From the NCBI GenBank assembly GCA_012729455.1, contig JAAYDC010000005.1, positions 1 to 64,000 of the forward strand: a DNA stretch of 64,000 bases. Direction: 5' to 3'. The stretch comes from Chloroflexota bacterium. GTDB lineage: Bacteria; Chloroflexota; Anaerolineae; UBA1429. Below, in pieces: positions 50,394 through 57,343 of this stretch. Below the pieces are notes generated by a model, which was not told where the DNA came from, did no database searches, and saw nothing but the letters and a program-made list of their open reading frames with translations. The first letter of the stretch is position 1. Each line of letters opens with the position of its first letter. Made by a program: the position numbers and the translations under genes.

Positions 50394-50732
50394 ATGCTTG
50401 AAGCCCGTGACAAGTCGGTTGAGCTGAGCCTGGTGATGGAGACCGACCCGGACGCTTGGGAGATCAAGACAGTGTATTATAACAGCCTGAAGGATCAGGA
50501 CGACTATATCTCGTACGAGATGGCCATAGGAGGTTACCCGGCACGCATAGTCATCTTTGACGGTGACTGGGAGGGGCCCTTGATGGATGTATACATTGAC
50601 CTTATGGATGCCAGATTAGAGGGCAACTATGGCGTCTCTATAAAGGTGCGTTCGTCTGAAAGCCTCGAGCGTGTCTGTTCTGATGATGTATTGCAGATCA
50701 TCGAGAGCCTGACAATCGTACCAGCAGACTAG
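50394..50732 (+). CDS. small acidic protein, unknown, possibly a truncated paralogue
   Basis: A 112-residue protein starting 4 bp after the lipoprotein stop, with a weak TAAGG ahead of the ATG. There is no signal peptide. It looks like the C-terminal domain of a longer extracellular protein (DDYISYEMAIGGYPARIVIFDGDWEGPLM, then ESLERVCSDDVLQIIESLTIVPAD) that has lost its export signal. It may instead be a genuine cytoplasmic protein. No frame upstream supplies a missing N-terminus. Confidence 0.5.
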   Translation: MLEARDKSVELSLVMETDPDAWEIKTVYYNSLKDQDDYISYEMAIGGYPARIVIFDGDWEGPLMDVYIDLMDARLEGNYGVSIKVRSSESLERVCSDDVLQIIESLTIVPAD

Positions 50733-50749
50733 TTCATGAGGAGTCTAAC

Positions 50750-51259
50750 ATGGCAAACCGTTCGTGGCAGGTCACATTTACCAGCCTTCCGCAGAACCTG
50801 GCCGAGTTGCAGCAGCTGCTCGAAGCCAGCCTGAGCGAAGCGTACTACGCGGCTGCTCTGGCTGTGGCAGCTTTCTGCCGTTATCCAGACAGCCGGGAGG
50901 ATGCTCTGGCGATGCTGGACTATCTGAATGGCCCCAAACCGCTCAGCAACTATGACAAACAGTTCATCGCTGATCGGTTGACCGGCAAAGAGTATGTACC
51001 GCGCTCATACCTCGTAGGGGCAACACCTACCAACAACTACCAACCCAGCGAGCCGCTACGGGTGGTGGTGGAAGATAACCCCTACAGCTATGATAATCAG
51101 GAGCAGGGCTATATAAAGCTCTACCTGCGTTCAGGCGGGGCCGATAGCCCTCGTCCTGTCACACTGCGCCTGCAGCCCTCCAGTGGACGCTGGTTTTTGT
51201 GGGAGCAGTTGCTCCTGGCCGATATTCGCAAACCGGTGCAGGAAGATCCCTGGGCATAG
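50750..51259 (+). CDS. DUF6935-like protein
   Basis: A 169-residue soluble protein whose pattern matches a small uncharacterised family I believe to be DUF6935: LPQNLAELQQLLE, then LNGPKPLSNYDKQFIADRL, SYLVGATPTNNYQPSEP, YIKLYLRSGGADSPRPVTLR and the closing DIRKPVQEDPWA. Members are found in Firmicutes and Chloroflexota and have no known role. GAGGAG precedes ATG 50750. It is the last gene before a terminator and probably belongs with the two preceding genes. Confidence 0.65.
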   Translation: MANRSWQVTFTSLPQNLAELQQLLEASLSEAYYAAALAVAAFCRYPDSREDALAMLDYLNGPKPLSNYDKQFIADRLTGKEYVPRSYLVGATPTNNYQPSEPLRVVVEDNPYSYDNQEQGYIKLYLRSGGADSPRPVTLRLQPSSGRWFLWEQLLLADIRKPVQEDPWA

Positions 51260-51270
51260 GCGTACATGCA

Positions 51271-51296
51271 AAGTCCGCAGGTAACCCTGCGGGCTT
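51271..51296 (+). terminator. terminator after the DUF6935-like gene
   Basis: An 11-bp stem with one G-T pair (51271-51281 with 51286-51296), a 4-base loop, and a short T-containing tail. It begins 12 bp after the stop codon. Confidence 0.75.
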
Positions 51297-51455
51297 GTGT
51301 CTGGCGCACGGCTGTAGCCGCTTTGGGGCGGCCTGCCTTGTTGCTCAATTCGTTGATAGAGGGGAAGCGCGCTGAGTGGTTACATTTTTCCAGCGCGCAT
51401 CCCTGAGCATGTTGCGCAATCGAGGTGCTGACCTATCGTTCCATGGGTAAAGCAA

Positions 51456-51481
51456 GAGCCCGCAGATCACTCTGCGGGCTC
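51456..51481 (-). terminator. terminator downstream of tRNA-Asp
   Basis: An 11-bp perfect stem (51456-51466 with 51471-51481), 4-base loop. On the minus strand it is followed by TTGCTTT. It begins 4 bases after the tRNA 3' end. Its core (CCCGCAG/CTGCGGG) is nearly the same as that of the terminator at 51271. Confidence 0.8.
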
Positions 51482-51484
51482 ATT

Positions 51485-51561
51485 TGGCGGAAGCGACGGG
51501 ATTCGGACCCGCGATCTTCGGCTTGACAGGCCGACGTGTTAGGCCACTACACCACGCCTCC
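51485..51561 (-). tRNA. tRNA-Asp (GTC)
   Basis: On the minus strand the sequence folds as a full 77-base tRNA including encoded CCA. The acceptor GGAGGCG pairs with CGCTTCC (one G-T), discriminator base G. The D-arm region is GTGTAGTGG, the anticodon loop CTGTCAA gives anticodon GTC, and the T-arm is GCGGGTCCGAATCCCGT. A GTC anticodon with discriminator G identifies tRNA-Asp. G34 is the position modified to queuosine in most bacteria. It has its own promoter and terminator. Confidence 0.95.
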
Positions 51562-51572
51562 ACACTGGGGGC

Positions 51573-51601
51573 ATGATACCATCCTCTGCCCTAGTTGTCA
51601 A
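51573..51601 (-). promoter_or_regulatory. promoter of tRNA-Asp
   Basis: On the minus strand, consensus TTGACA (51601-51596), 17-bp spacer, TATCAT (51578-51573), 12 bp before the tRNA. The -35 overlaps the last codons of the upstream epimerase gene. Confidence 0.8.
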
Positions 51602-52583
51602 ACGGTTCAACCATCCCCTGGCGCGCAAACCAGTAAAGCGTGTCGACGATCGTCTCTTCAAACGAGCGTGACTGAAAGCCCAGCTTTTGGGTGGCATAGG
51701 CGTGTGAGATCTTACGGTTGGAGCGCAGCGCCTCCAGCGAGACCTCGGTAAGTACGGCGCGCTTGTGTTTGAGCTTGGCCCAGGCGGTAGTAAAGGGGGC
51801 TGCCAGCCCCGCCAGCCACATCGGCAGCTCGACAGTGGGGGTGGGCACACCAGTAGTGGATTGCACCAGCTCGGCGATATAGCGTATGCTGTGCCAGTGC
51901 CCCGAAAGCAAAAAGATGTCGCCGGTATCGGCCAGTGTGGCGGCGGCGATGGCACCCTGCGCCACATCGCGTACATCGACCCAGTCAAAGCCGGCTCGCA
52001 CCAGAGCCGGCATGCGCCGGTTGCACAGATCCAGCAGCACCTGACCAAAGTACGAGGGGCGGTAGTCGTGCGGTCCGATCACGCCCGTCGGGTTGACGAT
52101 CACGCAATCCTGGCCGCGCGCCACGGCTTCCTTGACGATACGCTCGCCATCGGCCTTGCTGAGGTCATAGGGCGGACGCCGGGGGTCCTCAACCAAAGGA
52201 CGCGACTCATCCAGAGTTTTTTCAAAGGGCTCCTGCTGGATGGCGTGGATCGACGAAAAATGCACCAGCCGGCGGATTCCCGCCCGAGCGCTGGCCTCGA
52301 CCACGTTGCGCACTCCGCCCACGTTAACGGCATTCAGCTGTTCTTTTTCGCTACGCAGGATCGAGATAAAACCGGCGCAGTTAAACACCACTTCGATGCC
52401 ATCCATCGCCTTGACCAGAGAATCCAGGTGGCGGACATCGCCGCGCACGCGCTCGATCGGTAACCCCTCCAGGCCCAGGTCGCTGAGATGAATCAGCACG
52501 CGCACCTGATGGCCTTCATCCAGCAGATGGCGCACGAGGTTACAGCCCAAGTGTCCCGAAGCCCCTGTGACCAAGACGCGCAT
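51591..52583 (-). CDS. NAD(P)-dependent epimerase/dehydratase (extended SDR)
   Basis: A 330-residue extended short-chain dehydrogenase. The cofactor loop is TGASGHLGCNLVRHLL, the downstream DVRH and NCAGF motifs are in place, and the active-site pair is YDLSKADGE (Tyr-x3-Lys). The C-terminal half carries substrate-binding helices. Family relatives act on nucleotide sugars, hopanoid precursors (HpnA-like) or dihydroflavonol-type ketones, and I cannot choose among them. GGGAGG precedes ATG 52583. It is transcribed toward the tRNA gene and divergent from the queuosine-mannosyltransferase homologue. Confidence 0.85.
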   Translation of the reverse strand: MRVLVTGASGHLGCNLVRHLLDEGHQVRVLIHLSDLGLEGLPIERVRGDVRHLDSLVKAMDGIEVVFNCAGFISILRSEKEQLNAVNVGGVRNVVEASARAGIRRLVHFSSIHAIQQEPFEKTLDESRPLVEDPRRPPYDLSKADGERIVKEAVARGQDCVIVNPTGVIGPHDYRPSYFGQVLLDLCNRRMPALVRAGFDWVDVRDVAQGAIAAATLADTGDIFLLSGHWHSIRYIAELVQSTTGVPTPTVELPMWLAGLAAPFTTAWAKLKHKRAVLTEVSLEALRSNRKISHAYATQKLGFQSRSFEETIVDTLYWFARQGMVEPFDN

Positions 52584-52629
52584 GAGTTCCTCCCATTCAA
52601 ACTGGGTCAGTTTAGCCTGTTAAAAACGC

Positions 52630-52658
52630 TTGTCAACCGGTGTTGGTATAGATATGAT
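52630..52658 (+). promoter_or_regulatory. promoter for the glycosyltransferase gene
   Basis: TTGTCA (52630-52635), 17-bp spacer, TATGAT (52653-52658), 21 bp before ATG 52680. Confidence 0.7.
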
Positions 52659-52679
52659 ACGATTGATAGGGGGCTTGGG

Positions 52680-53780
52680 ATGCGAATCTGCCTGCTCGAA
52701 CCTTACGATACCGGCTCACACGGTGACTGGCTGCGCGGCTATGCGGCTTATAGTCGCCACGAGGTCATCCCGCTTACGCTGGATGGCCGCTTTTGGAAGT
52801 GGCGCATGCACGGAGGGGCTGTCACCCTGGCGCGCCGCTATCTGGATCAGGACATCTCTGCCGATCTGCTGTTGGCCAGCGATATGCTCGACCTCTCGAC
52901 CTTTCGCGCCCTTACTCGCCGGCGCACCGCGCACCTGCCGGCGGTGCTCTATATGCACGAAAACCAGCTGACCTACCCCATGCGCCCAGGCGAAAAGCGC
53001 GACCTGCATTACGGGTTTATCAATTATGCCTCCATGCTCTCTTCCGAGCTGGTGTGCTTTAACTCGGATTTCCACCGCGCCTCCTGGTTCGACGAGCTGC
53101 CGCGTTTGCTCAAGCACTTTCCGGATTACAACGAGCTGCCCAGCGTCGACCTCTTGCAGGTGCGTTCGATGACGCTGCCGCTGGGGCTCGATCTGGAGCC
53201 TTTGGATGCCTACCGTCTGCGCGGGGAGCGCAAGGGGCCGGCGTGCATCCTGTGGAACCACCGTTGGGAGTATGACAAGGCACCTGAGCTCTTTCTGCAA
53301 GCCCTGTACCGCCTGCAGGAGCGGGGCTATGACTTTACCCTGGCGCTCCTCGGTGAGGCTTTTGTCTCAATCCCGCCAGAGTTTACCGAGGCGCAGGCAC
53401 GCCTGGGCAAGCGCATCGTCCAGTTTGGCTACCTGGATGCGCGTGCCGACTATGCCCGCTGGCTGTGGCAGAGCGATATCGTCGTCAGTACTGCCCTGCA
53501 CGACTTTTTTGGTGCGGCGATCGTCGAAGCGCTCTATTGCGGATGTCTGCCGGTATTGCCCGACCGTCTGAGCTATCCGCAGTTTATCCCCGCCGAGATG
53601 GCAGGACGCTGCCTGTACGATTCGCCGGAGGGCCTGGTCGATCTGCTGGCGGCTGCCATCGACAACCTGGCTCAGACACGCGCGACTTCGCTGCGTGAGG
53701 TTGCGGCACAATACGACTGGTCGATCATGGCGCCGCGCTATGATGCGGTGTTTGAGGCATTACTCGCGAGGGAGGCTTGA
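52680..53780 (+). CDS. tRNA-queuosine alpha-mannosyltransferase homologue (formerly DUF3524)
   Basis: A 366-residue GT-B glycosyltransferase. The N-terminal half (LLEPYDTGSHGDWLRGY, TLDGRFWKWRMHGGAVTLAR, YMHENQLTYPM, FINYASMLSSELVCFNSDFHR) is the characteristic DUF3524 domain. The second half is a glycosyltransferase group 1 domain (ILWNHRWEYDKAPELFLQAL, VSTALHDFFGAAIVEAL). The animal member (QTMAN, GTDC1) adds mannose to queuosine in tRNA-Asp, and a tRNA-Asp gene lies 1.1 kb away. A tRNA-modifying role is therefore plausible but not proven. ATG 52680 is preferred over a longer upstream frame because the domain starts exactly there. The stop overlaps the next gene by one base. Confidence 0.82.
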   Translation: MRICLLEPYDTGSHGDWLRGYAAYSRHEVIPLTLDGRFWKWRMHGGAVTLARRYLDQDISADLLLASDMLDLSTFRALTRRRTAHLPAVLYMHENQLTYPMRPGEKRDLHYGFINYASMLSSELVCFNSDFHRASWFDELPRLLKHFPDYNELPSVDLLQVRSMTLPLGLDLEPLDAYRLRGERKGPACILWNHRWEYDKAPELFLQALYRLQERGYDFTLALLGEAFVSIPPEFTEAQARLGKRIVQFGYLDARADYARWLWQSDIVVSTALHDFFGAAIVEALYCGCLPVLPDRLSYPQFIPAEMAGRCLYDSPEGLVDLLAAAIDNLAQTRATSLREVAAQYDWSIMAPRYDAVFEALLAREA

Positions 53781-54784
53781 TGAAGAGTTCTGAAGTACGC
53801 GGCTTTAACTATTACGGCTCATGGGGCTCCAGCTTGCAGGAGCTGTGGTTGCATTTTGATTATGGCAAGCTGGCGGTCGAGGTAGCTCAGGGCAAGATCT
53901 TCTTCCCTGGCTGGAATATGGTGCGCTGGTGGCTCTCGCACGAGGCGTTTATGCGTATGCCCGGGCGTTTCCTGGCCAACTTTGAGGCCGGTCTGAACGT
54001 CTTTGACCATTACCAGATCCGCGTGATACCGGTGCTCTTTAACCGACTGCACGACCCGAGCCTCGACCTGGGCGGCATCTACCTCGAGCAGATCATACCC
54101 GACCAAAGCAGGTATGGCGCCATCAAGCGCTCGTTCGATCCGGAAATCTCCGTCGAGCGCGGCGCCGTCGGCATCGAAGGCATCATGCGCCGTTACCTCT
54201 CCGAGGTGATCGGCCAGCATCGTCGCGACTCGCGCATCTATGCCTGGGACCTGTGCAATACCCCTTTCGGGCCATATATCGACGACTATGACTCGCCTTT
54301 GCTGCAGGGAGAGATGGCCTGGCTGAGCTGGCTGGCCGATTTTGTGCGCCGCCTGGACGCCGAACAACCTCTCACCATCAGCAACGAGCTCGATCCTCAG
54401 GCTCTGCGTCTTACGAGTTCCCTGTGCGATCTGCTCGCTTTTCAACCCTACTATCAGCATGGCCAGCCCGGCGCCAGCCAGGCGCGCTTTGAGATGACCG
54501 TGGACGAGTGCCTGCAGGTCGCCAACGACTCCGGCAAAGAGCTGCTCGCCACCGAGACGGTGTGGGGGTCGCTGGTGGATGGCGCTCATGTCGCCATCAT
54601 GCAGTATACCCTGCAGTGCCTGAAAGACCGCGGCATCGGCTGGATCACCCAATCGCTCTACCATTCACCGGTGGCAAACCAGCATCTGCCCAGCTATGGG
54701 CCGGTGGGAGTGGCTGGCTATCAGGCGTTTATTAACCCGGATAACCGTCTGCGAGACGGTCATGACGCCTGGAACCGCATCTAG
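53780..54784 (+). CDS. GH5-like TIM-barrel protein lacking the acid/base glutamate
   Basis: A 334-residue clan GH-A-like protein beginning MKSSEVRGFNYYGSWG. Strand 4 reads YAWDLCNTPFG, where the family acid/base glutamate of the N-E-P motif is replaced by threonine (T161). The nucleophile position is kept (E259 in LLATETVWGS). It may be a binding protein, use a different catalytic strategy, or be inactive. ATG 53780 follows GGGAGG at 4 bases and overlaps the stop of the glycosyltransferase by one base, so the two are co-translated. Confidence 0.72.
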   Translation: MKSSEVRGFNYYGSWGSSLQELWLHFDYGKLAVEVAQGKIFFPGWNMVRWWLSHEAFMRMPGRFLANFEAGLNVFDHYQIRVIPVLFNRLHDPSLDLGGIYLEQIIPDQSRYGAIKRSFDPEISVERGAVGIEGIMRRYLSEVIGQHRRDSRIYAWDLCNTPFGPYIDDYDSPLLQGEMAWLSWLADFVRRLDAEQPLTISNELDPQALRLTSSLCDLLAFQPYYQHGQPGASQARFEMTVDECLQVANDSGKELLATETVWGSLVDGAHVAIMQYTLQCLKDRGIGWITQSLYHSPVANQHLPSYGPVGVAGYQAFINPDNRLRDGHDAWNRI

Positions 54785-54803
54785 CACCTTTGGAGGTATC
54801 CGC

Positions 54804-55943
54804 ATGTCCGACCGCATTCAAGTCGCCGCCTATTACTTTCCGCAATACCACGCTGATCCGCGTAACGACCGCTGGCACGGTGCTGGCTGGACGGAGTGGG
54901 ACCTTGTTAGCCGCGCCGAACCGCGCTTCGACGGGCACGATCAGCCAAAGGTGCCCTTATGGGGCATGGGCGACGAGGCCGACCCTGCAGAGCAGGAGCG
55001 CAAGATCGATGCAGCGGCTGACCATGGCTTGGATGCCTGGATCTGGGATTGGTACTGGTACGAGGAGGGGCCCTTTCTCAACCGCGCCCTCGAGGAGGGC
55101 TACCTGCGCGCATCCAACCGCGCGCGGCTGCCCTTTAGCCTCATGTGGGCCAACCACGACTGGCTCAACATCCATCCGGCCAAGGCGTTTGGCCAGGCGC
55201 CCTTGCTGGAGCCCGGGCAGATCTCTATGCCGGCTCTGCAAGCGGCGCTCGACTATATCACCGAGCAATACTTTAGCCAGGATACCTACTGGCACGTCGA
55301 TGGTGAGCTCTACTTTTCGATTTACGAGGTTATGAGCCTGGTCAATACCTGCGGGGGCTTGGCTGCCACCCGCCGGGTGCTGGATGCCTGGCGCGAGCGT
55401 GTCTGCGGCCTTGGCCTGGGCGACATCCACCTCAATATCGTGGTGTGGGGCATGAAAATCCTGCAAAACGAGACAAAAATCGAGGATGTGAACCAAGTGG
55501 TCGACCAATTGGGAGCCGATAGCGTCACCTCGTATGTGTGGATCCATCATCAAGCCCTGGATAGCTTCCCAACCACCTCATACAGCGACATCGCCGAGCG
55601 CTCAGTACAGGACTGGGCCGATTTTACCTCGTGCTATCAGGTGCCCTACTTTCCCAACGTCACCATGGGGTGGGATTCGAGCCCGCGCACCTTGCCCAGC
55701 GACCGCTTTGAACTGCGCGGCTACCCCTTTATGGCTTTGCTGGAGGGCAACACCCCGCAGGCTTTTGAATCAGCGCTGCGGCGTGCTAGGGAGTTTCTGG
55801 AAAAGAGCGGCACGAAACCAGCGATCCTGACCTTGAACGCCTGGAACGAGTGGACAGAGGGCTCTTACCTTGAGCCCGATACACGCCATGGGATGGGCTA
55901 TCTGGAGGCGATCCAACGCGTCTTTAGGGGGGGTAGCAAATAA
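54804..55943 (+). CDS. GH99-like/WbsX-family glycosyl hydrolase-like protein
   Basis: A 379-residue protein of the WbsX (GH99-like) family. Hallmarks are VAAYYFPQYHADPRN at the N-terminus, GWTEWDLV, HGLDAWIWDWYWYEEGPFLN, FSLMWANHDW, the PYFPNVTMGWDSSPR region, and the closing LNAWNEWTEGSYLEPDTRHGMGYLEAI. Such proteins occur in surface-polysaccharide and glycan-degradation loci; family 99 acts on alpha-mannosidic linkages by an endo mode. Start ATG 54804 follows GGAGG. It comes 19 bp after the preceding gene and is part of the same run. Confidence 0.85.
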   Translation: MSDRIQVAAYYFPQYHADPRNDRWHGAGWTEWDLVSRAEPRFDGHDQPKVPLWGMGDEADPAEQERKIDAAADHGLDAWIWDWYWYEEGPFLNRALEEGYLRASNRARLPFSLMWANHDWLNIHPAKAFGQAPLLEPGQISMPALQAALDYITEQYFSQDTYWHVDGELYFSIYEVMSLVNTCGGLAATRRVLDAWRERVCGLGLGDIHLNIVVWGMKILQNETKIEDVNQVVDQLGADSVTSYVWIHHQALDSFPTTSYSDIAERSVQDWADFTSCYQVPYFPNVTMGWDSSPRTLPSDRFELRGYPFMALLEGNTPQAFESALRRAREFLEKSGTKPAILTLNAWNEWTEGSYLEPDTRHGMGYLEAIQRVFRGGSK

Positions 55944-55972
55944 CTGGCTGCACAGTCTATACGGAGGGTAGC

Positions 55973-57343
55973 ATGCATATCTGGATGGACGTGATGCGCG
56001 AGCTTGAGCTGGTGCTGGATGACTATCCCAGCATCTTTGATGCCTGGGAAGAGGGTGGGGTGACGGGTCTGGTGGTGGGACCGCTCTCTTTCGAGGCCGC
56101 TCGCCTCTTGCCGATCAGCGGGACGCGCTATGTAGAGGGTGCCATGCCGCCCACCACCGTGTACGACCCAGACCCAGCCGTCTATCAGCGCTTTGGAGTC
56201 AAGGCCCCCCCAGCGCCGACTAACAAACTGCCCGAACGGCGCCAAGCCCTCGAACGCATGTTGATCAATGCTAAAGATCGCGGTTGGACGGTGCTCATCT
56301 TTCAGGCTGGCACCGGTGCGGGCCCCGGCGGCAGCGGTCCTCTGATCACCGACCCGCTCAGCCAGGCCGCCATGACGGCGCGCATGGTCGACACCCTGGC
56401 GCACTTTCCAATGGTGGATGGCGCGGTCATGGATGGCCCCGAATGGGGTTATGAGATCGACGAGAGCTTTTACAATCGCCGTTCGCTGATCTTTGACAAC
56501 CTGCCGCCCGAGGTGGCGCCCTCCTGCCGAGCGTTGGGCTATGACTATGATGCCCTGGTAGCTGCCAAAGATCGCCTGTACCAGCGCTTGCATGCCCTTA
56601 CTCCGCAGCGGGTGGCATCGGCGGCAGCTGGCGGTATGTTCGGGATGCCAGCCCTGTTAGGGCATGACCGTGACTTTGAGGATTGGTGTTCGTATCGCAT
56701 CGATTCGCTCACCCACTTTTACAGGGTGGTGCGCGAGGGGATTGCTTCCGAGCTGCCCAAGGCCATTGTGGGCTGCGGACCGCGCACCGCCTCGTTCGCG
56801 CCGTTGTGCGGCTATGACATGACCAGGCTGGCCGAGTTCATGGATATCCTGCTGCCCAAGCACTATTTCTGGCATCGCGGCTTTGACGGGCTGATCGGCA
56901 CGGTGGGACGCTATGTGGGGGTGCTCACCAGCTGGAACCCCTCGCTGAGCGACGCCGAGGCCTTTGACGTGGTCGAGTCACTCTTTGGTCTGCGCCTGCC
57001 GGGCGTGAGCAAGCGTGAGGACCTGGAATCGGCGCTGACTGCTGATTTCATGGAAGTAGTGGTCAAGCGCGAGACGCGCATGGCGCTGGCGGCGGTGGAT
57101 GATCCGGCGCGCATCGTTCCCTGGATGGATGCCGGGCGCATGCCGCACGATGGCGACCCGATCACCCCCGGCATGCTTTCGCAGATCCTGACAGCTGCCT
57201 CAGAAGTGGGCCTGCAGCACTGCCTCTACCATCACGCCGGCAACCTGACGGCCGGCGAATGGGCAGTGATCAGCGCCATGTGCGGGCAGCCCTGGGACGA
57301 GCGCTCCAGCCCCTATACGCCGGCTGATCAGATGGTGCTCTAA
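55973..57343 (+). CDS. uncharacterised TIM-barrel-like protein in the glycosidase run
   Basis: A 456-residue cytoplasmic protein with alternating strands and helices, such as MVDGAVMDGPEWGYEID, KAIVGCGPRTASFAPLCGYDM and FMDILLPKHYFWHRGFDGL. This suggests a TIM barrel of glycosidase type. MDGPEWGYE could hold catalytic acids. A WMDAGRMPHDGDPITPGML segment near the end resembles barrels with a substrate-loop histidine. I do not recognise a family. GGAGG precedes ATG 55973. It follows the WbsX-like gene by 29 bp and overlaps fusA tail to tail by 4 bp. Confidence 0.6.
   Translation: MHIWMDVMRELELVLDDYPSIFDAWEEGGVTGLVVGPLSFEAARLLPISGTRYVEGAMPPTTVYDPDPAVYQRFGVKAPPAPTNKLPERRQALERMLINAKDRGWTVLIFQAGTGAGPGGSGPLITDPLSQAAMTARMVDTLAHFPMVDGAVMDGPEWGYEIDESFYNRRSLIFDNLPPEVAPSCRALGYDYDALVAAKDRLYQRLHALTPQRVASAAAGGMFGMPALLGHDRDFEDWCSYRIDSLTHFYRVVREGIASELPKAIVGCGPRTASFAPLCGYDMTRLAEFMDILLPKHYFWHRGFDGLIGTVGRYVGVLTSWNPSLSDAEAFDVVESLFGLRLPGVSKREDLESALTADFMEVVVKRETRMALAAVDDPARIVPWMDAGRMPHDGDPITPGMLSQILTAASEVGLQHCLYHHAGNLTAGEWAVISAMCGQPWDERSSPYTPADQMVL

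Noticed and set aside
51260-51484. Two similar hairpins considered as ends of a small mobile element
   Set aside because: Each fits a terminator of its neighbouring gene, and no transposase, terminal repeat or target duplication is visible.
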